A stretch of 6,752 nucleotides of DNA from Pseudomonadota bacterium (GTDB lineage Bacteria > Pseudomonadota > Gammaproteobacteria > Pseudomonadales > Pseudohongiellaceae), in NCBI GenBank assembly GCA_022563075.1, contig JADFOC010000149.1:1-6752 (forward strand), read 5' to 3'. The notes beneath the pieces are model-generated. The model was given only the letters and a program-made list of their open reading frames with translations. It was not told the origin of the DNA and did not search any database. The translations under genes were made by a program, and so were the position numbers. Positions 1-5,843 of this stretch are shown here, one piece after another (the first letter of the stretch is position 1; every line of letters starts with the position of its first letter).

Positions 1-3
1 ATC

Positions 4-8
4 AGGAG
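4..8 (+). promoter_or_regulatory. Ribosome binding site for fpr, supporting the GTG start
   Basis: AGGAG lies 6 bases before the GTG at 15. The good spacing, and the alignment of the resulting N-terminus with Azotobacter/Pseudomonas FPR proteins as I recall them (the VHHWN stretch begins at residue 12 in both), decide this start. The frame is open upstream to the window edge. Confidence 0.7.
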
Positions 9-14
9 TTTGTC

Positions 15-785
15 GTGCCCAGTTTATCCACCCAGAGCGTTACCGATGTGCATCATTGGAATCAGTCACTGTTTAGTTTTAAAACCACCAGGGATCGATC
101 TTTACGCTTCGAAAACGGCCATTTTGTCATGCTGGGCATGCAGATAGATGGCAAACCCTTGCTGCGAGCCTACAGTATTGCCAGCCCCAACTACGATGCA
201 GAGTTAGAGTTTCTCAGCATCAAGGTAGCCGACGGTCCGCTTACTTCACGCCTGCAAAACATTCGGGTCGGCGATGAGGTCTTCGTCAGCAGCAAACCTA
301 CCGGCACGCTGGTGGTCGATCACCTGCTCGAAGGGCGCAATCTGTACTTGATCAGCACCGGTACCGGTTTGGCACCTTTTATCAGCATCATTCAAGATCC
401 ATCGGTGTACGAAAAATTCGATAAGGTGATTCTCACCCACGGTGTGCGTCATGTCTCCGAACTCGCCTACCAGAATCTCATCTACCAGCAACTGCCACAG
501 AACGAATTTTTCGGCGAACAGGTGAGGCAAAAACTGATTTATTACCCAACCGTGACCAGAGAAGACTACCAGACGCAGGGTCGTTTAACCGATTTGATGG
601 CTTCGGGTAAATTGTTTGCCGACATTGGTTTAGATCAAGCCGATCCGCAATGGGATCGCTTCATGATCTGTGGCAGTCCCGGCATGTTGAAGGACACCTG
701 TGCCATATTGGATGGCTGGGGATTTCAGGAATCACGCCACGGCGTCAAGGGCCACTATGTGATCGAGCGCGCTTTTGCCGAATAG
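15..785 (+). CDS. fpr: Ferredoxin/flavodoxin-NADP+ reductase
   Basis: This cytoplasmic FAD enzyme passes electrons between NADPH and ferredoxin or flavodoxin. The 256-residue product matches the family's usual length of about 250-260. Seen in the sequence: an N-terminal FAD-binding beta-barrel (about residues 5-100) with the flavin motif RAYS at 51-54 inside RAYSIASPNY, and a C-terminal NADP-binding domain (about 105-256) with GTGLAPF at 116-122, VTRE at 180-183 (expected to help hold the NADP 2'-phosphate) and ICGSPGML at 218-225. The C-terminus ERAFAE resembles the Azotobacter vinelandii/Pseudomonas FPR type and not the Trp-ended E. coli Fpr. In pseudomonads this enzyme serves oxidative-stress defence and iron release; that role is inferred here. 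It starts with GTG after a good AGGAG. It converges on the redoxin gene and shares a two-way terminator with it. Its promoter lies outside the window. Confidence 0.95.
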   Translation: MPSLSTQSVTDVHHWNQSLFSFKTTRDRSLRFENGHFVMLGMQIDGKPLLRAYSIASPNYDAELEFLSIKVADGPLTSRLQNIRVGDEVFVSSKPTGTLVVDHLLEGRNLYLISTGTGLAPFISIIQDPSVYEKFDKVILTHGVRHVSELAYQNLIYQQLPQNEFFGEQVRQKLIYYPTVTREDYQTQGRLTDLMASGKLFADIGLDQADPQWDRFMICGSPGMLKDTCAILDGWGFQESRHGVKGHYVIERAFAE

Positions 786-852
786 AAATTCAACGTAGAA
801 GAGGAGACCGTCGATTTCAACGTTGGACACCGTCACCGGCAAGCACCAGGAC

Positions 853-880
853 AAAAAAAGGGACACACGGTGTCCCTTTT
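853..880. terminator. Two-way intrinsic terminator between fpr and the redoxin gene
   Basis: A perfect 11-bp stem (856-866 with 870-880, AAAAGGGACAC paired with GTGTCCCTTTT) closes on a 3-base loop. Seen from the minus strand, the stem is followed by seven T (the A run at 853-859), an excellent terminator for the redoxin gene ending at 902. On the plus strand the four closing T serve fpr, which ends at 785. Its place between converging genes fits a shared terminator. Nothing else is seen in 786-901. Confidence 0.88.
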
Positions 881-901
881 AGTTTCAATTAAAATTTCTG
901 C

Positions 902-1498
902 TTAAGTATCGAAGAAGGCGATCAGACAGCCTTTGGAATCCGGGATGTTGTTCATGTTCACGGTACCACCGGCAAGGACGGTATCCAATGCATCTTTCAA
1001 GTAATGCTGGCTGGCATTATTGCGTTGGGTCTCATAACCGAGCTGGTCGTTGATGGGTCCACGATACAGCACTTCCCTGGAATTGGGATTCACAATAAAT
1101 ACTTCGGCGGTTCTCTCGACCCCCAGCGCCTTGGCAAGTACCTGGCCGTCGTCCTTTAAGATAGGGAAGTCGATACCGAACTCCGCGGCTTCTTTGGCAA
1201 TGCGGCCCAGGTCATCCTGGATATTTGCGTTAAACATGATGAAGTCGATATTTTGCGACGCGTATTCATCACGCACTTCACGGTAGTTTGGCAGGGCGAT
1301 TCTGGCGATAGGGCAGCCCACACCATTCACATAAAACACGACGAAATCTTTATCCGCATACTGCTCCAGGGTATGGGTTGCACCCAGATGATCGATCAAC
1401 TCGAAGTCAGGAATTGAACGTAGCCACTCATCGGCGACAGCGCCCATGGTCATAAATACCATGGCACAGGAAATGAATAATTTGCCTAGCAACTTCAT
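902..1498 (-). CDS. Exported thioredoxin-fold redoxin (PRX_like1 / AhpC-TSA type)
   Basis: The 198-residue protein has a Sec signal peptide (basic MKLLGK, hydrophobic core to about residue 20) with a likely cut after AVA at 20-22, so it should act in the periplasm. The rest is a thioredoxin fold: the active-site stretch FVVFYVNGVGCPIAR has one cysteine, Cys62, in a CPIA motif where thioredoxins have CxxC. The core ends with VFIVNP, YRGPINDQ and YLKDALDTVLAGG, then a C-terminal GCLIAFF with Cys191. This CPxx plus C-terminal GC pattern is typical of the PRX_like1 group of redoxins; the substrate is unknown. Cys191 could act as a resolving cysteine (inference). Position 131 is Ala where thioredoxin-fold proteins normally have a cis-proline. 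The ATG is preceded by AGGAG (CTCCT at 1506-1510 on the plus strand) with 7 bases of spacing. It is transcribed away from the secreted-protein gene at 2031. Confidence 0.82.
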   Translation of the reverse strand: MKLLGKLFISCAMVFMTMGAVADEWLRSIPDFELIDHLGATHTLEQYADKDFVVFYVNGVGCPIARIALPNYREVRDEYASQNIDFIMFNANIQDDLGRIAKEAAEFGIDFPILKDDGQVLAKALGVERTAEVFIVNPNSREVLYRGPINDQLGYETQRNNASQHYLKDALDTVLAGGTVNMNNIPDSKGCLIAFFDT

Positions 1499-1547
1499 GC
1501 AACTGCTCCTTTTTCAAATACGTTTATGCGGCGAGTCTCACTTATTA

Positions 1548-1575
1548 ACTATAGGGTCTGGTTGCGCCAATTCAA
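1548..1575 (-). promoter_or_regulatory. Likely sigma-70 promoter of the redoxin gene
   Basis: Read on the minus strand, TTGAAT (1570-1575) and TATAGT (1548-1553) are separated by 16 bases. They match the -35 consensus at 4 of 6 and the -10 consensus at 5 of 6 positions. Transcription would start near 1541, giving a leader of about 43 bases that contains the AGGAG site. Found by eye; no experimental support. Confidence 0.5.
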
Positions 1576-1621
1576 CCTGCCAGGCCCCAATCCACCAAGC
1601 CCGGATCTGAGTCGCCCGGTA

Positions 1622-1660
1622 CTAGAGCAAAGCATCGGACTCTAGCCTCTCAACTTGAGA
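1622..1660. repeat. Two adjacent palindromes, possible operator
   Basis: CTAGAG (1622-1627) and CTCTAG (1640-1645) form an inverted repeat with 12 bases between the arms. Two bases further on, TCTCAA (1648-1653) and TTGAGA (1655-1660) form a tight palindrome around a single C. They lie about 50-85 bp upstream of the redoxin -35 element and in the shared divergent region, so they could bind a dimeric regulator. Short palindromes also arise by chance; no known regulator motif was recognised. Confidence 0.25.
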
Positions 1661-1800
1661 ATAATAGTATCAATATTCAGCAATGCATCCCAGCGGCTTG
1701 ATCCTCTTTGTCACAGAAAATTGCAGATCAAGTTTCAGTCAACGCCCGATGCGATGAGATTGATTATTATCTATAAAAACAATGAGTTGCCCTGGAGTAG

Positions 1801-1829
1801 TTGTCTGTAAGAATTCAGTTACTGATAAA
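1801..1829 (+). promoter_or_regulatory. Weak promoter candidate for the secreted-protein gene
   Basis: TTGTCT (1801-1806) and GATAAA (1824-1829) are spaced by 17 bases, each matching the sigma-70 consensus at 4 of 6 positions. If real, the leader of the gene at 2031 would be roughly 195 bases long. A TATAAA at 1772-1777 is an alternative -10 but has no good -35. No better candidate was found nearer the gene. Confidence 0.22.
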
Positions 1830-2030
1830 TTAAAGGCATCGGCGAGAGTTTACAGCAAGCTGGTAGGTGCGGCCATCAGTACCAAGGCACCGCTTAGGTT
1901 GCCGCTAAAACGGTGAATACACCTGGATTTGTCGTCCTGTAAAACCCGGTTATCTCGTCAGTATTGAGGCAATTACCCTTTAAGAGTAAGCTCCGAGGCA
2001 GACTGACAAGCATTCCCAGGGAGAAAAACC

Positions 2031-3032
2031 ATGAAAACATTCGTAGCCGCATTGCTGGGGCTAGCCTCGATGCTGATGATAGTGGCTGACGCTTCCGCGC
2101 AAGCCTGGGACATGCCGAGAACCGCGGACGGCAAACGGGATCTTCAAGGCATCTGGACCAATGCCACGCAGACTCCATTACAAAGACCGGAAGAGTTTGG
2201 GTTGCAGGGATTTCTTACCGCAGCAGAGGCCGCCGATCAGGAACAGGGTTGGCGTGATCGTATCGAACGTTACAGCACCCCCAGTGATCCGGCGCGTGCT
2301 GCACCTACCGATCGCAATACCCAGGCCGGCTACAACGGATTCTGGATCGATCGAGGAACCAATGCGATTCAGATCAACGGCGAATATCGTACCTCCATCG
2401 TGGTGGATCCTGCCAACGGTCGGATTCCTTACCTGGAAGGTGATCGACCCACCAATGATCTGCGCGCCCAATGGCGAGCGATGCCAGGTGTGGCGCCCTA
2501 TGATGCACCTGAGCTGAGGCCACTGGGGGAACGTTGCCTGCTGGCCTTTGGTTCCAGTTCCGGACCACCGATGTTGCCGGTGATGTATAACAACAACTAC
2601 CAGATTGTGCAGACAGAAGACTACCTGCTGATCATGGTGGAAATGGTACACGATGCGCGCATCATTCCACTGAACCAAGACCCCCATGCAACGGACCTGC
2701 AGAAATGGATGGGAGACTCGGTCGGGCATTGGGAGGGAGACACCCTGGTGGTGGAAACCAAAAACTTTAATCGCCTCCAGTCTTATCGAGGCAGCTCGGA
2801 TCAGTTGACGGTAACCGAACGTTTCGAGTTGATCGCCCAAGACAAGATCAAGTACAGTTTTACCATGGAAGACCCACTGTCCTATCAGCGATCCTGGACC
2901 GGTGAAATTGCGATGAATCGCCGCCCAGATAACGAGCCTATGTATGAGTATGCCTGCCATGAGGGCAACTATGCTTTTGCCGGCATCATGGGTGGTGCAC
3001 GAGAGCTGGAAAGACAGGCGGCACAGCAATAA
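2031..3032 (+). CDS. Secreted protein of unknown function ('PRTADGK..LQGIW' family)
   Basis: The 333-residue protein begins with a clear Sec signal peptide; cleavage is likely after ASA at residues 21-23, placing it in the periplasm or outside the cell. No enzyme motif is recognised. It does carry the sequence pattern of a large uncharacterised family frequent in gammaproteobacteria and Acidobacteria: PRTADGKRDLQGIWTN at 29-44, YNGFWIDRG at 101-109, TSIVVDPANGRIP at 121-133, ERC at 167-169, VHDARIIPL at 206-214, WMGDSVGHWEGDTLVVET at 226-243 and YEYACHEGNY at 305-314. The mature part has two cysteines, Cys169 and Cys309, which could form a disulfide. Many beta-prone segments suggest a mostly beta fold (inference). 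AGGGAG (2018-2023) lies 7 bases before the ATG. It is a single transcription unit closed by its own terminator. Members are often met near quinoprotein and efflux genes, as here, but the role is unknown. Confidence 0.88.
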   Translation: MKTFVAALLGLASMLMIVADASAQAWDMPRTADGKRDLQGIWTNATQTPLQRPEEFGLQGFLTAAEAADQEQGWRDRIERYSTPSDPARAAPTDRNTQAGYNGFWIDRGTNAIQINGEYRTSIVVDPANGRIPYLEGDRPTNDLRAQWRAMPGVAPYDAPELRPLGERCLLAFGSSSGPPMLPVMYNNNYQIVQTEDYLLIMVEMVHDARIIPLNQDPHATDLQKWMGDSVGHWEGDTLVVETKNFNRLQSYRGSSDQLTVTERFELIAQDKIKYSFTMEDPLSYQRSWTGEIAMNRRPDNEPMYEYACHEGNYAFAGIMGGARELERQAAQQ

Positions 3033-3068
3033 GCACCAGTACTGCTGCAACCAGCTTTTGTTACAAGC

Positions 3069-3098
3069 AAGCCGGAACCTTTGCTGCGGTTCCGGCTT
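3069..3098 (+). terminator. Intrinsic terminator after the secreted-protein gene
   Basis: A perfect 11-bp stem (AAGCCGGAACC at 3069-3079 with GGTTCCGGCTT at 3088-3098) encloses an 8-base loop, 37 bases after the stop codon. The T run behind it is short (three T, then GTCGTG), so it may be less than fully efficient. It separates this unit from the exporter gene. Confidence 0.7.
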
Positions 3099-3138
3099 TG
3101 TCGTGTCAGGCTTTCAGTGTTGGGCTGTAAGCCGGTAA

Positions 3139-3167
3139 TCGAATAAGAGCGCCTAAACGCGTATACT
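3139..3167 (+). promoter_or_regulatory. Likely promoter of the MMPL exporter gene
   Basis: A good -10 element, TATACT (3162-3167, 5 of 6), has a weak -35, TCGAAT (3139-3144, 3 of 6), 17 bases upstream. Transcription would begin near 3174, about 32 bases before the start codon. Its position after a terminator supports it. Confidence 0.45.
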
Positions 3168-3195
3168 GTGCTGCCGTTGCGGTACGCGAATTCGC

Positions 3196-3199
3196 AGGA
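3196..3199 (+). promoter_or_regulatory. Ribosome binding site of the exporter gene
   Basis: AGGA is 6 bases from the ATG at 3206. Another ATG at 3202 is in a different frame and only 2 bases from the AGGA, so 3206 is the start. The two ATGs overlap closely, but nothing suggests a leader peptide. Confidence 0.6.
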
Positions 3200-3205
3200 C
3201 AATGA

Positions 3206-5674
3206 ATGCTTTCAAGAATCACCCAGATTTACACAAGCCTGGTATTTGGACGACCCATCTGGGTGTTATTAATTCTGTTGACAGTTGCCAGTGTCTTCGC
3301 CTATCACGCGCGTAATTTCCGCCTCGATGCCTCGGCCGATTCCCTGTTACTGGAGGGCGATAAAGATCTAGAGTATACCCGCTTTATTAATACCCGTTAC
3401 GGCATACGTGAATCGGTCATCGTCGCCTATACGCCATTAAACGGTGACCTGTTCGCACGCGAGACACTGCAGCATATGCAGAGTCTGCAGGAACAATTGC
3501 TCACCGTCGATCGGGTACAATCGATCGACAGCATCCTCAATGTGCCGATATTCGAAGACACGCCATTGGTCGGTATCTCTGAAAATTATCTCACACTGAT
3601 GGATGCAGAGCTCGATCTGGTGGCGGCGCGCGAAGAATTGATCAGCAGTCCTATATTCCGTAATGCATTGATTAGTCCTGACGGCGAGACCGCCGGCATG
3701 CTGGTGAACTTCGAGATCGACGAACGCTCGAGATCACTGATCCGACGCAGAACTGAGCTGCGCAATAAAGAAGTCGATGCAACCATCGCAGCGGCAGAAG
3801 TCATCGAGCTGCGGCGCGTCGAAGCGGAATACGCCGAATACTCGGTGTTTACCGGCACCAGGCAAACTCAGACCATCGCCCGTATCCGTGGCATCCTGGA
3901 CAACTACCGAGACGATGCCCAAATCTATCTGGGTGGGGCTCCGATGATCGCGGACGACCTGGTGACCTTCGTACGTAGCGATCTCAGAACCTTCAGTTTC
4001 GGCGTGGTGGCCTTCATCATCGTTGCCCTGGGTTTGATCTTTAGAAAGGTTCGTTGGGTGGTATTACCCTTGGCCTGTTGCGCGGTGGCCGGCACTATCA
4101 TGGTGGGTATATTGGGGTTGATGGATTGGCGCGTCACCGTGGTGTCTTCCAACTTCATTTCTCTGTTAATGATTATCACCATCTCATTAACTTTGCATCT
4201 CACTGTCCGCTATCGTGAGCTGCGAGCCAAGCGGCACTACAGCAACCACGATAAGCTGCTCAAGCATGCCGTGCTCAGCATGTTCAAACCCTGTGTCTAC
4301 ACGGCGCTTACCACCGCGGTAGCATTTGGCACGTTAATCGTCAGTGGCATCTCCCCCATAATTTCTTTTGGTTGGATGATGGTGATGGGAATGCTGGCGT
4401 CACTTATCGTTGTCTTTGTTATGTTTCCTGCAGTGATGAGCCTGCTACCAATAGATCCGACAAAACTCTCGCCAGATCTAAAACTAAATCTTACCTCAGC
4501 GCTAGCAAGACTCACCGACACCCTAAAAAACAAAGTGCTTTACATCTATGCAGGGGTACTAATTTTTAGTGTTCTGGGTCTGACTCGTCTCGAAGTAGAG
4601 AATAGTTTCATCGATTACTTTCGTGAGAAGACCGAGATCTTCCAGGGTATGACCCTGTTCGATAGGCAGCTGGGGGGCACACTTTCTTTCGATCTGGTGG
4701 TGGATCTGCCGGTAGTTGAAGACGATTTCGATGACGGTTTCGATGACAGCTTTGGTGGCAGCGCCGACGCAGACGCCTACTGGTTCACCGCGCCAAAAAT
4801 GGATCTGATAAAGAGTATCCACACTTATCTGGATGACGATCCACAGACGGGAAAAGTCTTGTCCTTCGGTGCCGTGATCCAATTAGCGGAAAAATTGAAT
4901 GCCTATGAACCCATCGATGGTGTGTTATGGGCTATTCTCTATAATCGCATTCCTGAAACACTGAAGGAATCTGTACTCTATCCGTTTGTCTCGATTGAAG
5001 AAAACCAGTTGCGATTCAATGTGAGAGTTATCGAGTCTGACCCGGATTTACAGCGCAATGAATTATTGCAGCGCATCGAAAGGGGCGTGGAGGAAGAATT
5101 CGGATTTGCCGATGAGGCGGTAACGGTAACTGGCATACTCGTGCTCTACAATAATGTGCTGCAGCGATTGTTTGATTCTCAGATACTCACCCTGGGTGTC
5201 GTCATGTTGGTGATCACACTAATGTTCCTGGTGTTGTTCCGATCCCTGAAGATCGCGCTTATCTGTATCATTCCCAACGCAATTGCCGCGATATTCGTGC
5301 TCGGTCTGATGGGATGGCTGGGTATTCCATTGGATATAATGACCATCACCATTGCCGCAATATCGATTGGCATCGGCGTCGATGACACCATTCACTACAT
5401 GCATCGCTTCAAACGGGAGTTCTCACGCTTCGGTAACTATCGCAAGACTATGTTTTTCTGTCACGACAGTATTGGGCGCGCGATGTATTTCACCTCGTTG
5501 ACTATTGTTGCCGGTTTTTCAATATTGGCATTATCCAACTTCATTCCCACGATTATATTTGGATTGCTCACCAGCATAGCGATGCTGGTGGCTTTGATCG
5601 GTTCCTTGACGCTGTTGCCGCAATTACTGATCACCTTTCAACCACTCGGCGCCGAAGTTAAATTGTCGTCATAA
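3206..5674 (+). CDS. RND superfamily exporter, MMPL type (COG1033-like)
   Basis: This 822-residue inner-membrane protein has the duplicated RND layout. TM1 is at about 17-34, followed by a large periplasmic loop (35-260); TM2-6 lie at about 262-279, 286-305, 313-331, 364-382 and 387-412. A cytoplasmic linker follows, then TM7 (444-462), a second periplasmic loop (463-658) and TM8-12 (about 660-678, 682-702, 709-728, 760-780, 783-808). The second half carries GIGVDDTIHYMHRFKRE at 722-738, with the Asp726-Asp727 pair expected for proton coupling. The matching place in the first half (ISLTLHLTVRYRE, 326-338) has Ser327 instead. The family moves lipids and other hydrophobic molecules; the cargo here is unknown. 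An acidic Asp/Gly/Phe-rich insert sits at 505-524. No membrane-fusion or outer-membrane partner is encoded in this window. It lies between terminator plus promoter upstream and the quinoprotein gene 169 bp downstream. Confidence 0.9.
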   Translation: MLSRITQIYTSLVFGRPIWVLLILLTVASVFAYHARNFRLDASADSLLLEGDKDLEYTRFINTRYGIRESVIVAYTPLNGDLFARETLQHMQSLQEQLLTVDRVQSIDSILNVPIFEDTPLVGISENYLTLMDAELDLVAAREELISSPIFRNALISPDGETAGMLVNFEIDERSRSLIRRRTELRNKEVDATIAAAEVIELRRVEAEYAEYSVFTGTRQTQTIARIRGILDNYRDDAQIYLGGAPMIADDLVTFVRSDLRTFSFGVVAFIIVALGLIFRKVRWVVLPLACCAVAGTIMVGILGLMDWRVTVVSSNFISLLMIITISLTLHLTVRYRELRAKRHYSNHDKLLKHAVLSMFKPCVYTALTTAVAFGTLIVSGISPIISFGWMMVMGMLASLIVVFVMFPAVMSLLPIDPTKLSPDLKLNLTSALARLTDTLKNKVLYIYAGVLIFSVLGLTRLEVENSFIDYFREKTEIFQGMTLFDRQLGGTLSFDLVVDLPVVEDDFDDGFDDSFGGSADADAYWFTAPKMDLIKSIHTYLDDDPQTGKVLSFGAVIQLAEKLNAYEPIDGVLWAILYNRIPETLKESVLYPFVSIEENQLRFNVRVIESDPDLQRNELLQRIERGVEEEFGFADEAVTVTGILVLYNNVLQRLFDSQILTLGVVMLVITLMFLVLFRSLKIALICIIPNAIAAIFVLGLMGWLGIPLDIMTITIAAISIGIGVDDTIHYMHRFKREFSRFGNYRKTMFFCHDSIGRAMYFTSLTIVAGFSILALSNFIPTIIFGLLTSIAMLVALIGSLTLLPQLLITFQPLGAEVKLSS
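4724..4759 (+). repeat. In-frame 12-bp tandem repeat coding an acidic insert
   Basis: The 10-base string TTTCGATGAC occurs at 4726-4735 and again at 4738-4747, a period of 12 bases (four codons), followed by a diverged third unit to 4759. It encodes DFDD-GFDD-SFGG (residues 507-518) in the second periplasmic loop of the exporter. Slippage duplication is the likely origin. Confidence 0.6.
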
Positions 5675-5744
5675 GCACGCAAACATCCGCTTTGAATGAG
5701 CAGGGGTTTCTCGATGCTGCGGTGCGGCGAGATCTCCTCAGGGG

Positions 5745-5771
5745 TTGAAACCATGGCAGATAGTGTTTAAT
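5745..5771 (+). promoter_or_regulatory. Possible promoter of the quinoprotein gene
   Basis: TTGAAA (5745-5750) and TTTAAT (5766-5771) match sigma-70 elements at 5 of 6 positions each, but the spacing is only 15 bases, which is short. The leader would be about 65 bases. No clear terminator follows the exporter at 5674, so read-through from the exporter gene is also possible. Confidence 0.35.
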
Positions 5772-5776
5772 CTGCC
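5755..5776. repeat. Perfect palindrome, possible operator
   Basis: GGCAGAT (5755-5761) and ATCTGCC (5770-5776) form a perfect 7-bp inverted repeat with 8 bases between the arms. It covers the putative -10 of the quinoprotein gene, a usual place for a repressor site. There is no T run, so it is unlikely to be a terminator. No known regulator motif was recognised. Confidence 0.35.
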
Positions 5777-5830
5777 TGACTCTTCAAACACGATCACGGT
5801 TAAGTCTCCGCTCGAGGAGCCGCATTACCA

Positions 5831-5835
5831 AGAGG
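5831..5835 (+). promoter_or_regulatory. Ribosome binding site of the quinoprotein gene
   Basis: AGAGG sits 8 bases before the ATG at 5844. The downstream ATG codons in frame (residue 14 onward) would lose the charged start of the signal peptide, so 5844 is preferred. Confidence 0.55.
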
Positions 5836-5843
5836 CAGTATCA

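Larger units (their letters stand above)
1499..2030. other. 532-bp gene-free region between divergent genes
   Basis: No convincing coding frame lies here. The longest start-to-stop reading noticed, at 1683, gives only 24 residues and has no clear ribosome site. The left edge holds the redoxin ribosome site and promoter. Two short palindromes sit side by side at 1622-1660, and a weak plus-strand promoter candidate lies at 1801-1829. The stretch from about 1840 to 2010 contains several small inverted repeats (for example CACCG at 1888-1892 with CGGTG at 1911-1915) that do not form a recognisable riboswitch. The region is longer than two promoters need. Confidence 0.6.

Noticed and set aside
650..892. 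An 80-codon plus-strand frame overlapping the end of fpr and running into the hairpin
   Set aside because: It overlaps fpr in another frame, has no family resemblance, and its end is formed by the terminator sequence.
902..1498. Reading the redoxin as a lipoprotein through Cys11
   Set aside because: The residues before Cys11 (FIS) are a poor lipobox, the hydrophobic core continues after it, and a good AVA signal peptidase I site follows at 20-22.
1655..1680. AT-rich stretch resembling a Fur box
   Set aside because: Aligned with the Fur consensus it matches too few positions and lacks the hexamer repeat structure.
2178..3050. A 290-codon open frame on the minus strand, antisense to the secreted-protein gene
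   Set aside because: It lies almost wholly over a well-supported gene, its product is rich in His, Arg and Trp with no recognisable domain, and no promoter or ribosome site was noticed for it. It also runs through the terminator side of the real gene.
3202..3204. ATG four bases upstream of the exporter start
   Set aside because: It is in another frame, only 2 bases from the AGGA, and its reading shows no protein-like sequence.
5701..5752. Possible terminator after the exporter gene, from GGTTTC (5705-5710) and GAAACC (5747-5752), and a direct repeat CAGGGGTT at 5701 and 5739
   Set aside because: The arms are only 6 bp with a 36-base gap and no T run follows; the 8-base direct repeat is short enough to be chance.
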